Origin: Membranipora membranacea
Taxonomy: Eukaryota > Bryozoa > Gymnolaemata > Cheilostomatida > Membraniporidae
Reading direction: 5' to 3'
DNA length: 64,000 nt
Assembly (NCBI GenBank): GCA_914767715.1
Contig: OU612065.1
Span: 34,842,001-34,906,000 of the forward strand
The stretch's first letter is position 1. The number at the start of each line of letters is the position of its first letter. The notes beneath the pieces are model-generated. The model did not search any database. It was not told the origin of the DNA and saw only the letters and a program-made list of their open reading frames with translations. Below are positions 1-11,193 of the stretch, one piece after another. The position numbers and the translations under genes are program-made.

Positions 1-989
1 TGTGCCTGAGTCAGGGAATGAGAAGAACAGAATACAAGGGGGCATGACCCCTGTCGCTTAGAAATGACTTGCTCGGCGAGGCGAACATATAAGTCTGTTA
101 TATATCTCATTGTTTGAGACTGTCATATTATGGAGATAATTTTGGCATGATATACGGTACATGGCTGTATTCTCAGGTGCTGAAAGAGTGTTGCTGTTTG
201 TTCTTGTGAAGGACTTGCCTCTATAGGTCATCTACGAATACAGCCTTGTTTTTGCATTTGTCATTGGAAATGCAATTAGATGAATTTGATGAATTCCAGC
301 GAATGCTTTTTTGTCACCTATTTTCAATGTTGGCAAAGTAACTTTTCCAAGCTTACAATGAAATACCTTTTGCATATTTAATCAACATCAGGTTTATTCT
401 TATCAAATGCCTGTCATGATCAGATACACAACTTTTGAAGTCCAATTTGAACCAAAAACCATCTCTGATTTTGTCCTCGTGATTGTACCGACATTGGGTC
501 TGGGGTCTGCAATAAGTCAGAGCTAGCTACAAGTGTGATGTTAGAACAAAGGATTGGTGCAACATGTTTGACGGGTGGGGGTGGGGACATTGGGACATTG
601 ACAGGCAGGTACTAGGAGGCCATCAACTCTAGTAATTATTCATTATATTGTCCAATTTTATTTGCTTCATGTAAATATATTCCAGACAACTGCCAGAAAA
701 TTTGCCTCATAAATCAATCACATGAGTGTTCTACTGATCTTCATGCATATTAATTTTGCATGTGAATTAATCATAAATATGGAGATTGTTTTATTGTTTG
801 AGAGGTATTTATGCAAAAAAAACTTGAACTGTCTGAGATGTTGAATCTACCCTCTATCATCATTTGATAAGTCAAAAACTGTCAATACACCCAAAATCTG
901 GTGAATCTAAAATTCATTATCCAGCATTCTCTGAATAAAAATATTTTGAATCTCATTAAACAAATCGTTTTAGTGATTAGATATTTAGC
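1..989. other. No gene seen; 5' flank
   Basis: AT-rich sequence without a convincing exon on either strand. It includes a short G-rich patch near 570-600. I see nothing else to annotate before the promoter of the first gene. Confidence 0.5.
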
Positions 990-1022
990 TATATAAGCTT
1001 TCTGGTATTGCAAACAGATCAT
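990..1022 (+). promoter_or_regulatory. TATA-box core promoter of the secreted-protein gene
   Basis: TATATAAG lies at 990-997. It is about 76 bases upstream of the signal-peptide ATG at 1073, so a start site near 1020-1028 would give a 5' UTR of about 50 bases. Spacing and sequence fit a classical RNA polymerase II TATA promoter. The start site itself is inferred. Confidence 0.5.
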
Positions 1023-1072
1023 TCCGCAAGTCTACTGGACAGTCTATATCAAGGTATCGATTTTTGCCGAAA

Positions 1073-2991
1073 ATGCAGCTCGCAGTCGCAGTAATAATCA
1101 GTTTATGTGCCATAGTACTTACGTGTCAGGCATCTTCTGAGCCAGACAAACCGAAAGAAACTAAACCGATTACTGAAGTTTGGACACTTCCTGATAAAAA
1201 CAAATGGATGGTAAGTATGTCAGATAATATCGAATAAGGATTTCTCTAATAATAATTGTTGTAAGAATGTGAAATAAAATGGTAATAACAGGGTAATACT
1301 ACGATTAACCTCACAACTTTTGTGTGCACACATGAAAAACTTCTCTATTTCTTATTCTATTGTTTATATCCTCCAACAGTATTGAACCTGTTGGCCAACG
1401 CTTATAGACAATACCAATGATTTTTCTAAATTCGTGGGAAACACTCAAATGGCTTGTGTAATGCTAAGCAATTTTCGACAGTCGACTAGAGAAGGAATAT
1501 AATTATGATAAGTTTCAAGTGAAACGATCATCTGGGCGGCAAACTTAACATATAGGTTCTGTGGTAATTATTTTTCTACAAATACAACATCCTATTTGCT
1601 ATGGCATATTATTAGATCTACTTGTCATGATTTTATTGCTGAATTTTCAATTAACAATTCTGCTTTCATTCAATAATTTTTTGATAGTGTCTCTTATTTT
1701 CTCTAGGTCTTAGAGTTAGTGCGCCGTTATCCGAACGAATTTGGATCTCACACAGAAATACAGGCTCCCTTTGAGCCAGCTGCAGGTTAGTGAATGGTCA
1801 ATATTCTATACACATATAATATATACATACACATATTTACATATAAACATATATTAGATTATCAGGATATTGCCAAATTCGTGTCATTGCTCACCTTTTA
1901 AGACAGTTTAATTTTTAGACGTTGCCCATCCCTCGACTTTGTCAGTTATAAAATTGACAGGAGAGCAAGCAGGATCTGAAAGTTTTACCCATGGTCAGAT
2001 ATATGTCGCGAACAGTAAGCAAAGGGATGTCGCACCGTTAACCCTACCAACAAGAACCTGAACCAGGGCTTATCTGTTATACCTGCATTTTATTTCTCAC
2101 TCTTCAATAGTACTTCGTAATTCAAATATCAAAGAAGGAGTTATCTGATTTGTTTTATTGATCTATTTCACACCTATCTTTTGATTTAGATGAGTACACT
2201 AATTTAATGCAGGACGGGGTCTTAGGATTCAAGAGGCTAATTGGCAAGAAGAAACCAGCACCAAAGGTAACATGCAATTTTTGCTTCATTTATTCTGTGA
2301 TGTTCATTTTGGAAGGGTTGATGAATACTACCTGATGAGGCGATTATTTCTCGAATTCCTGATATGCTTTGGGTTTGTCCCAACCTTGAATTTTTCGTTA
2401 TTGACAGGGATGTGTTGCAGATTATGTTTGGAAGTAAATTACTTATTTTTTCTCTCTGCAGAGACTAATTGCACCGGTTTATGTCAGCAATAAGATTCCC
2501 ACACCTGATGAAGTTGAGGACAAAGGTAATATAATAAGTACACCACTTTCATATCCAGCTGCGTAATCTCAGACTTCAGAAGACACAAACTTGCTGCAAA
2601 TGTTCCATATTCTTTTACTTATTAGCCTATTGGCAAAGATCAAAGTGTCACTGCCAATGGCCGATTAGTGCCAGTTCAGCTTGCTGCACACCCACGATTC
2701 GGAGGTCTTCTATGGCCTCACCTCTAGGATGCATTCTAGTCCTCTAGGATGTATCACATTCTCAGTATGAGGATTTAGGGCACCTTGCGTCCCTCTTTAG
2801 GGGCAGCCCAATCTTCTGTTTCTTACTAAACAGCAAGAAATCTTAGTAAAATTTAGTATCCCAGGCAAAGCATCACCTTAGGAGGAAAATTTGAAAAATT
2901 GCATAATCTGTATTTTGTAGAACCTGGATCGGATCATGATGACCTGACCAAGTTGCTCCGCCGGCTGTTATATGTAAATAATGATTGCTGA
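1073..2991 (+). CDS. Secreted protein, possible neuropeptide-like precursor (6 exons, 174 aa)
   Basis: Exons 1073-1210, 1707-1785, 1919-2014, 2190-2266, 2462-2525 and 2921-2991 join with GT-AG introns and matching phases (0,1,1,0,1) into 174 codons plus TGA. Residues 1-20 are a clear signal peptide (MQLAVAVIISLCAIVLTCQA). The mature part is charged and proline-rich, with no globular domain I recognise and only one late cysteine, at the C-terminus. Dibasic sites occur in the middle and last third: an RR early, then KR, KKK, KR and RR. One is LIGKKK, where Gly before Lys-Lys would be a normal amidation and cleavage signal. This fits a peptide-hormone precursor, but no repeated or known peptide is present, so function is unassigned. 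A possible poly(A) signal AATAAA is at 3113-3118. The model is strong because all six exons keep one frame. Confidence 0.7.
2748..2838 (+). repeat. Dispersed repeat, inverted partner at 61555-61652
   Basis: About 90 bases around the core ATGAGGATTTAGGGCACC match, in reverse complement, the block at 61555-61652 with few differences. The match runs on into the flanking CCAATCTT...CTTACTAA stretch. It lies in the last intron of the secreted-protein gene. Family unknown. Confidence 0.7.
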
Positions 2992-3401
2992 AACACCAGA
3001 TGACTGAAGGCTTTCTTGATTATTACCTAATAATCTGATGATCAAACTAAAACGCTTCATATTTTGCATACCAAAAGAGGTAGCCATAACAACTCACTTT
3101 GAATACAACAAAAATAAAACTTGAGAAGAAAATTGTGTTATTAGATTTTACTTTTATATATGAAAATAATATTGTTGGCCCATTAGGTGCAAGATTGCCC
3201 AGAAATTTTATGAATATTGGTCGACTAAAAATTGATTGTGATAATAAAAACACTATATCAAAAAAAGTGTATATCACATGTTTGTTGCCAGGTGAAACTG
3301 ATTATTTCTTGCGTGATGTGGCAAGGTAATATGCTTGAAAGTGCCAGTGAGCGGAATCATCATCAACTTTACCGGCACAATTCTTTCGCATTTTTCCCAA
3401 A

Positions 3402-3474
3402 CTTACCCCGTGATTTACCCCGTGGTTTACCGCGCGATTTACCGCGCGATTTACCGCGTGATTTACCATGCGAT
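3402..3474 (+). repeat. 12-bp minisatellite
   Basis: About six tandem copies of a 12-base unit close to GATTTACCGCGC, with GTGA/GCGA variation. It creates open frames in two registers that read as Pro-Arg-Asp-Leu repeats. These are low-complexity by-products, not genes. The stretch 3119-3401 before it and 3475-3721 after it hold nothing I can assign. Confidence 0.75.
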
Positions 3475-3721
3475 CACCACTAGCTGGTCAAAACAAAGCG
3501 TGCACCCAGACTCAATCCTGGGATAATGTGAATAGCAGTCCATAATCTTACCCACTACGCGACTGAGTTTGATTGACAACATGTGAAATTAAGACTATAT
3601 TGTTATTAAAAATAGTTATTATTTGTCATACTTTTGCTGCGATTATTACAGTTCACAACACTACATAACGCTTTGCCCAGACATATAATAATCAATAAAT
3701 ACTTGACAGAATTTGATGAAA

Positions 3722-6125
3722 CTTTTTTTCTTTTTTTTTCCGGTTTCTGTTTGTGTTTATTTGTAATAAAAGGTTCTTCTAAAAAAAAAATGATGACAGC
3801 GGAGCGATCAGGTAGTCAGAGACTAGAATGGCGACCGCCCGATTAACAGTATGACCAAGAACTATGTGGCCGAAGACAGCCCAAGGAACCCCGCCCGCCG
3901 CGCCTGCTGACTATGCACCACACCCCCACAGGGCCCTGGTCAGCCGACCACGCAGACCAAGGGGCTCACAAACCCGTTCACCAGGAAGGTACCTGTTGAG
4001 CAGGTTTACACCTGTCGTCAACAGGGACCTTGCCCCCCTGCAGTTGTTGGCTCTTTGAGGGACAACTCCAAGTTTACTTCTTGTGAAACTAACATTTTGT
4101 GAGCTCACACAGATCTCACAATTTGCAATTGTTTTTGAATATAATATTAAAAAGCGATATTTAAATAGCATTTGCACCGGCATAATTTTAAGGTGCTCAA
4201 AGAATGAAGTTACATGGCCTCGTGGATGAATTTTTAAAATGACACGGAGTGCTGATTTTTGTAAAAGTAAAATTTGGTTTATCTCGCATTCAGCTGCATG
4301 GCCCCAGAACTCGATGCCGTAAATTAAGTGTGGGTAAAAAAATGTGTAGTATAAATTTATCATCATTGGGATATCTAAATATGGTCTTATGGAACGCATG
4401 AGCAACAGTATAAAATTGAGCTGTTTACAAATTTGTACAATATGAGGTTTAAAAGTTATGTTACTGTCAAGCTCAATCCCTAAGAATTTTGTATTTAATT
4501 TATTATCAAGCTGGTTTCCACCCATATTTAAAATGTAGTTTTCCGGAGTTTTAATCAGTTTATTTGGAGCTTTAAAAATGACCTGGAAAGTTTTAGAGTA
4601 ATTCAAAATGAGCTTGTTTGCAATACACCAAGTTTCTACTTTGTGCAGATTTTCTTGCACTAAATGGGAATCTGTTGAAAAAATGTTTGTGTCATCTGCA
4701 AATAAAATATATTCAAGGTCAGGAGCTGATTTTATAAGATCATTAATAAATATATGAAATAAGATTGGGCCTAGAACTGAGCCTTGAGGTACCCCAATTT
4801 TAATCGGCAGCCATGATGAACTGTGCGAATCCAGCTTCACATACTGGTACCTCTCGGATAAATATGTTTTTACAAGATTACAAGCATCAGGGGTGAAATT
4901 ATAGTAAGGTAGTTTTGCGATTAAAATTTCATGGTCTATGGTGTCAAAAGCTTTACTAAAATCTAGAAATATTCCTTGGGTTATGTCACTATTGTTAAAA
5001 TTCTTATAGAGTTTCTCCATTAAGCGTGAAATAGCTAATGAAGTGTTGCGGTTTTCCCGGAAACCAAACTGGCTATCGCTAAAAATATTGTTATTTTCAA
5101 AGTGGAAACGCAGCTGTGATGCTAAAGTCTTTTCTACAAGTTTGGATAATGCTGTTAAAATTGAAATCGGCCTATAGTTATTAGGGTCTGACTTAGATCC
5201 CTTTTTGTGAAGTGGTGTTACACGGGCAATCTTTTGGCTATCCGGGAATTTCGAGGTACGCACTATTAAGTTAATCATGTGGGTTAAGATCGGTGAAAGT
5301 GTGGTTTTATTTTCTTTTATAAGGCTGATGGGTATTCCATCATAGCCCGTAGCTTTCCTTTCCGATGAACAGTTGATTACAGACTCAGTTATCTCATTAG
5401 AAATCTCTAAAAAGTCAAATGCTGGCAAATTATTGTCATTTATTAAATATGAGCTATAGCTGATTGTTGGAGTTGGGAGATCACCTGCTAAAGCTTTCCC
5501 CACACTAGCAAAATGAGTATTAAAAGCTTCAGAAATTTCTTGAATCGAAGTAATTTTTGTGCCCTGAGATTCTATGTACTGTGGTGGGGTATTTGCTTTC
5601 GAATCCATATGTAACATTCTATTTATAAAATTCCATTTTTCATTTTGGTTGAATTTACAATTTTCAAATTCAGATTTATAGAACTCCTTTTTAGCACTTT
5701 TGATTGCCATTGTCACAGAATTACGAAACTTTATATATTTATCCAGAGCCACCTTGTTAAATGGCTCTTCTTGCGTTTGCTTATAAGATTTTAAGCGTTC
5801 CTCCATCAGTTTGTGAATTATATTAGTCATCCAGGGCTTTCTAAATTGCAGCTTTTTAATTTTCTTTCCAGTTTTGATTGTTGTTGCCTCAGATAGCTTT
5901 TCTTTAAAAGTGTCTGTAAATAATGCAAAAGCTGTATCTGGATCATTACATTCAAGTACGTTTAACCAGCACTTCCGGTCATCGATTTTCTGTTTGAAAA
6001 GACTCCTATCAAGCCTAGACACTGTGAACTGTGATTGGGGCTTTGCTAATTTTAATTGATCAAAACAGATGCACCCAATGATAGGCAAATGGTCTGCCAA
6101 AATATCACTATTTTGTTCTATTAGC
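3722..6125 (-). mobile_element. 5'-truncated non-LTR retrotransposon (LINE)
   Basis: On the minus strand the element enters at the very end of an apurinic-type endonuclease (the ADHLPI motif coded at about 6085-6100). It continues through a full reverse transcriptase and ends in an A-rich tail, seen as the T run at 3723-3739 on the plus strand. Upstream of 6125 the reading frame meets a stop and homology ends, which is typical 5' truncation by incomplete reverse transcription. No clear target-site duplication was found. The last part (3840-4060) is much more GC-rich than the surroundings. The RT style suggests the Jockey/CR1 side of LINEs, which is inference. Confidence 0.85.
3911..6100 (-). 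CDS. LINE ORF2 fragment: reverse transcriptase
   Basis: A single uninterrupted 729-codon frame. It starts inside the endonuclease C-terminus and the first Met is internal, not a native start. Reverse transcriptase motifs are in order: FLDFSKAFDTIDHEIL near residue 387, GVPQGSVLGPILF near 443 and the catalytic YILFADDTNIF near 465. Thumb-like and C-terminal regions follow. The final 45 residues are Arg/Gly/Leu-rich from the GC-rich tail and may be 3' sequence read through in frame. An RT frame free of stops suggests recent insertion, but the copy lacks most of the endonuclease and any ORF1, so it cannot be autonomous. Several open frames on the opposite strand are shadows. Confidence 0.9.
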   Translation of the reverse strand: MADHLPIIGCICFDQLKLAKPQSQFTVSRLDRSLFKQKIDDRKCWLNVLECNDPDTAFALFTDTFKEKLSEATTIKTGKKIKKLQFRKPWMTNIIHKLMEERLKSYKQTQEEPFNKVALDKYIKFRNSVTMAIKSAKKEFYKSEFENCKFNQNEKWNFINRMLHMDSKANTPPQYIESQGTKITSIQEISEAFNTHFASVGKALAGDLPTPTISYSSYLINDNNLPAFDFLEISNEITESVINCSSERKATGYDGIPISLIKENKTTLSPILTHMINLIVRTSKFPDSQKIARVTPLHKKGSKSDPNNYRPISILTALSKLVEKTLASQLRFHFENNNIFSDSQFGFRENRNTSLAISRLMEKLYKNFNNSDITQGIFLDFSKAFDTIDHEILIAKLPYYNFTPDACNLVKTYLSERYQYVKLDSHSSSWLPIKIGVPQGSVLGPILFHIFINDLIKSAPDLEYILFADDTNIFSTDSHLVQENLHKVETWCIANKLILNYSKTFQVIFKAPNKLIKTPENYILNMGGNQLDNKLNTKFLGIELDSNITFKPHIVQICKQLNFILLLMRSIRPYLDIPMMINLYYTFFYPHLIYGIEFWGHAAECEINQILLLQKSALRVILKIHPRGHVTSFFEHLKIMPVQMLFKYRFLILYSKTIANCEICVSSQNVSFTRSKLGVVPQRANNCRGARSLLTTGVNLLNRYLPGERVCEPLGLRGRLTRALWGCGA

Positions 6126-6865
6126 TAACTGCACTAGTGTTTAGTGAATGAGTATTCACCGTTCTTTTAAGAGTGATATCTGAAGAACAACTCATCTTGG
6201 CATCAGGCAGGCAAGCATTCATGTTCCTGGGTATGCCGAATCCTTTGACATTCAATGATCTTAAGATCCAAATAAGGGAGCCTAGAACAGAAACTTGTTG
6301 CCTATTAACAGTTTTTGAAAGTTTAGTGAGTTTGAACACATCATACACTCATGTTAATCACCTTATATATTTAACCGCAAATAATCATAATTTTATTGCG
6401 ACTGCTTCTAGTTGGATTTGGTATGGACCGATCTCCATATGGTTTCTAAAGTCTGGTGCTATGATTTTGCAGTCATGACTGTACCTGAGAATGACAATAA
6501 GCCTGAACTGCGGTACTTTGTGTGTTCTTTGTTGGGTATAAACTAAATGTTTCACCACCGCTCAGCAAAAACCAGGATCAGTAGCTCTGTTTCACGCGTA
6601 TTCTCACCCGGCCCTGTCCTGAAAGATAGCCAAAACCCGAAAACACGATTTGGTCCTAGTTTTTATCGACCTGTGTATGTATTGATCATCTAACTGGTTT
6701 ATTTTTCATTTTAATCAAATCACTCTGAAACAGATAGTTTTAATTTCTTTGGCCTTAATCAGTGAAATTAAAGTTCAAAATAAAAATAACGTAAATGTTG
6801 GTTATTTTTCTTAACACCTAAAAATAAGTTCCAAATGCTTGCAATCTGGGCCAACCCTGCTGGTC
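6126..6865. other. No gene seen; flank of LINE
   Basis: Open frames exist on both strands at 6121-6478 but overlap each other and resemble no family I know. The rest is AT-rich non-coding sequence. Confidence 0.4.
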
Positions 6866-7050
6866 TGTAGTTCTGGGGAGGCAGGGAGGCACTGCTTCCC
6901 CTAGAAAGCTAAATACAGTGGCCAAAAAACACTCTATTTGAATAATCTATATCTGAATCAGCATTTCTGGGATTTCTATATGTTAATTATATGCCTTAAA
7001 TTGCTTGGGGTGGAGCTTACAGTACCACCCTGGTGATGCTTCGGACCCAG
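6866..7050 (+). repeat. Dispersed repeat, direct partner at 63431-63608
   Basis: About 180 bases beginning GTAGTTCTGGGGAGGCAGGG and ending near GGAGCTTACAGTACCACCCTG match 63431-63608 in the same orientation at roughly 80 percent identity. The shared block has no open frame and no obvious terminal repeats. The two copies sit near opposite ends of the window. Confidence 0.8.
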
Positions 7051-7411
7051 AGTCTTTTTACAAAACTACGCCCCTGCCCTGGAAACATTATACTAGGAAT
7101 GGTTAGTTAAAAAAAATTCTATTATTGCTTTATTCTACTTATTTTATCATGATGACACCAGAAATTGGCATTTTACATTGTATAGCCAGAGCCCAGAGGA
7201 ATTTTAACTTGCGATATAACAAGTTTTAGTTGACAAATTAATGGTGTCACTTGAAAATGATTCTCCCCTACAGGCGTATAAATATGATTGGTATTTGACT
7301 CGGCTTCCGATGAGTAAAATCAAACTTCTGTTCAAGGAAAACCATACAAGCATTCTTCATTATTTCTTTGCAGCACATAGCAGTTTCATAGAAGCCTTGT
7401 CATGCAGCCAA

Positions 7412-7533
7412 GGGTTTTTGTTTTTTCTGGTGGCCTTGCATATTTCGGTATAGTATGAGTAGTTGTCTTCTGCCTTTTTAGCTCTAATCTACACCACTTT
7501 GAGCTTTGACTTTTTCTCTGTTCCATAGGTAAA
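7412..7533 (+). repeat. Dispersed repeat, direct partner at 30005-30140
   Basis: A core around TATAGTATGAGTAGTTGTCT, followed by GAGCTTTGA...TTTTTCTCT, is shared in the same orientation with 30005-30140. The match is near-perfect in the centre and looser at the edges. Family unknown. The stretch 7534-8116 holds nothing I can assign. Confidence 0.75.
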
Positions 7534-8116
7534 TAGATTAACTTTGTTATTTATCATATTTAAATCAAATATAAATAAGTTGATTGCACTAAATATTGCA
7601 GTTATAATGTGAAAACATGGCCGAAAAATTTAAAACACCTATGACTAGGTAATACACCTGTAATTAGATTAGGTCAACTTGTTGCACCGCACCTCGAAAA
7701 AATGGATTAGTATGACTGATGACAATTAAAAGAGGCTGTAGACAATTCAAAAGCACTGCTGTGAGTGATATGGAACTTTTTAAATATTGTTAGGTGTATT
7801 TGCAATGAAAATTTGTTGATTTAAAGTTTGAATTTAATTTGCAAAAATCATATTTGGACGTTTGAACACATACAGGTGGGGTGATGAAAACAAGACCGGA
7901 AATATGTGGAAATAGCAATGGTCTTGTATATAGAAGCTCTGACAAAATCTACATGAACTTTTGCAACCCATAGTCACTAATGTGGAAGAGCAGAAGCATA
8001 CCATCATTTTGAGTGGTCTGGTTAAAGAATTGAAAGAACCTGAAGCGGGCCTATTGAGGTGACAAGTCAACATAGTTTGCATGTAAGGCAATGAGGAAGT
8101 AAATTGAGGTGTTAAA

Positions 8117-8233
8117 CCCTACTACCATGACCTTGACTAGACTGAGAAATTGATGAGGCACACAAACGCATTCAAATACACATCATATTTGCGTGCCTCA
8201 CCAATTTCTCAGATTAGTTGGCCATAGTAGGGA
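8117..8233. repeat. Foldback (inverted-repeat) element
   Basis: Two arms of about 45 bases face each other across a 22-base spacer. The left arm begins CCCTACTACCATGACC and the right arm ends GGCCATAGTAGGG. The arms also share CTGAGAAATTG(A/G)TGAGGCAC. The shape suits a short MITE or a hairpin transcript. No target duplication is evident. Confidence 0.7.
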
Positions 8234-8825
8234 AAAATTGTCGATTGAATTTAAACATTCAATCAAGCGGACACCAGAATGTTAAGTTGAATAAGAGCTA
8301 GCTGCAGCGACTGTGCCATGTGTTACTGAAATGTGCAGCTCAGGTATAATTGTCTATCTGTCAAACAGCAAACATCCATCATCATAAACACAGAGTTAAC
8401 TTTTGTATGTTTGTTATATTCGCTGTGTTCTAATTAAAACCGTTGGAAACGGTCGAAGGCGATTTAATCAACTGAGGGAAAACTAGAGACCCAGACCAGA
8501 GATGGAAACCTAGGAGTTTCCTGGCTGCTGACACAAAGTCTTAATGTCATTTTATAGATGATTATCAAGAAATGAAAAGGAAGCTGCATTTTCAATATGA
8601 AATTCTGAAGTGCCCATTGTTCATTCAAACCAAACAATTTCCAGCAATTTCCTTTTTTTTTGTCTATCAGGATTTGATGCAATCAACTATATTTTCATCC
8701 AGTCAAATATGCAAAATACAGGGAAAATAGCCCATCATTTCAATTCTCAGTATTTCAATATTGATTTTGAATGTTTAATTTTCATTCTTGATCCTGAAAG
8801 CACCCATACAACACTGTTTCTGAAA

Positions 8826-10891
8826 ATGGTTACAGCATTTCAACTCATACTGATCTATTGGGTTGGGAGGTTATATGCAACTCAGCAACCAAAACCAAAC
8901 AATTTACCAGAAGAATACAACCAAAATGTGATTCTTGAGATTGATTGTGAGTAGTTGATGTAACAGCTAATTTTTTTCTAATGCAGTAGCTGGCCCGATT
9001 GCAAATGCATGCTGATTTGTTATCGTAAACTAATTCCTGAGGCATTTAATCATGTTGTTCCAGAGTTAGATGATTATTGTAGCTGATTTCAATGTTTTGT
9101 CTTTCAGCTGCTAAGAACATCCAGCAATGTTCATTGATTTGCTCACCGATAGTTGGCTGTAAGTCAGCATTGTACGATGGACACACTGGATCATGTGTTC
9201 TTTTCAATGAACTGCTGAACTACACAGCAAGCAGTTGTACTGGGCCCTGGCAAGTCTGGATGATAGATGTCATTCCATCTGCAGTGGGCAACATGAAGTC
9301 ATTGACAAATAACTCTGTCAACATCCAAACATGGACGTCAGTAATCTCGAGAATTGAATCTTTCGTTTCATCGACCACAAGCTCTCCACTGGTAACAACC
9401 ACGTCTTCAACTACATCTACAACCTCAGCACCAACTTCAACAGCAACAGTCGCAACAACAACCTCACTTGTAGCAACACTCGCACCCATGGGTAATGTAA
9501 TACAAGCCTTTGTTAAACATACATTTTTTCTTGCAGTTGGTCACAATTCCAATATCAATTATGATTTTGTTGTGTTACATTTCAGCAGCTGCCGCTTACT
9601 ATGAAACAATAAGACACAGCCTGAACTAATATATTATATATATTATATATATATATGTGTATGTGAAATTTAAATTGGGAGCTTGACTTGACTTCTATCT
9701 AATTGTTTATTTTCTCAAAGCGCCATGCATTGCGATGGGGTGTCCGTTGAGCTGTAACGACGTACAGTGTATATGCTTCCCAGAGATTGATGTGGTGAAC
9801 TATAGCCCGATGTTCACTTGTTTAGGTGAGTAATAATTTACCAACATTTTCCTGATTGCTTGACCTATAATTGGCTGGAGTGGCTAACTATCTAGGTGAG
9901 TATTATAAACCGACATATAATTCATGACTTATGATAGGCTGATTTGTCTTTGGTTGGTATTGTTTTTGCTAACTACCAACTGATCTACTGTTTCTACTAT
10001 TTTTTTCAGAGACCCCAAAAACGTACACTAAAACACAGACTGAAGTTCGTCGAAGCGGTTAATTTTTAGTATCATACTTTGCTCATGTAAAGATAAAAGA
10101 TTCCTCTGCAAAGTTAAAAGTTATAAATTTCACCTGAGACAAAATCCATTTTGATCACAATCAATTAATCTTTTTTTTGCAGGCAAATGTCCCTACTGCA
10201 CTTCATCCTTTCTTTCTGATCATCACCTTTCCTTGTTGGCTGAAACAGGGTATACTCAAGGCTGGTTTATGTCCACAAACTACCCTGACAAATATCCCTT
10301 CGACAAAATGGCAACTTGGTACATCCAATACAACTATTCTACACACAGCTCTCTACAACTCACTTTTTACAGGTTCCAGGTACGAGAAAAGTAAATGTGT
10401 GAACAATCAACTTCCTCCCATCTCATTGGCCAATTTAATTATGCATTTTTTCATTGGCTATTAGGTTATTAGGCTATTAGGCTAAAGGCTATCGTTTCCC
10501 ACAAATAAAACACTCAACTGTAGAAAATTTTGCCATTGTTATCTCTTTATGAGTACGAGTAGTGATTAGTAATCATAATCATATTTTTTACAACCAGAAG
10601 AAAAATAACTTTATCAGCTTTAAAGTATCAGTATCTTTATTGTAGGTACAGAATTGTGAAACTTATGAAAGCCCTCTGCCTAATGGAGGATTTGACACAG
10701 ATTGCAATAACGACTATCTTTATCTGGGTGACGACGTTACATACTGTGGTAATGTGGATGATTCGAGCTTGCCATTCCAACCTCCCCCATATCAACTGCA
10801 ACCTAATTCAGTTTTGTGTAAATTTGGTTTCAGCTCTGATCATAGCTGTTCAGGTAAATTCTTAATTCATTTTGAGCTTCTTAGTGCATGA
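8826..10891 (+). CDS. Secreted PAN-like / Thr-rich / CUB-domain protein (6 exons, 366 aa)
   Basis: Exons 8826-8946, 9108-9491, 9721-9825, 10010-10057, 10183-10379 and 10646-10891 join in phase (1,1,1,1,0). The first 18 residues are a signal peptide. Residues 41-125 hold paired cysteines (C48, C52, C58, C70, C84) in a PAN/apple-like layout. About 127-167 is a Ser/Thr-rich, probably O-glycosylated linker. Residues 169-203 form a compact Cys-rich knot with six cysteines. From about 220 to the end is a CUB domain: STNYPDKYP early, the CxxDYLYLGDD calcium-type motif, YCG, and a closing FGFSSDHSCSG strand. The end is a read-through of a possible donor at 10855, because the frame completes the last CUB strand (FLIHFELL) before TGA. 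Poly(A) signals AATAAA lie at 11172 and 11188. It probably acts outside the cell in adhesion or recognition. The ligand is unknown. Confidence 0.8.
9625..9660. repeat. AT microsatellite in intron 2 of the CUB gene
   Basis: Alternating TA runs with a short TG/TATG end. Simple repeat. Confidence 0.8.
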
Positions 10892-11193
10892 GAGAAAAAC
10901 GATGACTGATTTAAAGGTTCACAGAATTTAGCGCATCGATTCCAATTTACCTTTATATTAGTCACATTGGTTACGGCCTCGACCTTTGTCAGCTATTGTT
11001 CAGTTTACGTTAATATCATTTTACTCATTTGTGTGGTTTATTGATGATTGTGTCACAGCAGTTTCAACAGCTATCCTGTTTTGTATAATTAAATTTCAAA
11101 TTGATATGTCTTGTATTTAGTTTGTATTGACTTGGCAGATAAGATTTTTATTGTTCCCAGCTCAGCAGTTGAATAAATTATCAACAAAATAAA

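Noticed and set aside
3232-3526. Pro-Arg-Asp-Leu repeat frames
   Set aside because: By-product of the 12-bp minisatellite; open in two registers at once.
6121-6478. Frames of 75 and 101 codons beside the LINE
   Set aside because: They overlap on opposite strands, lack endonuclease motifs and do not extend the LINE frame.
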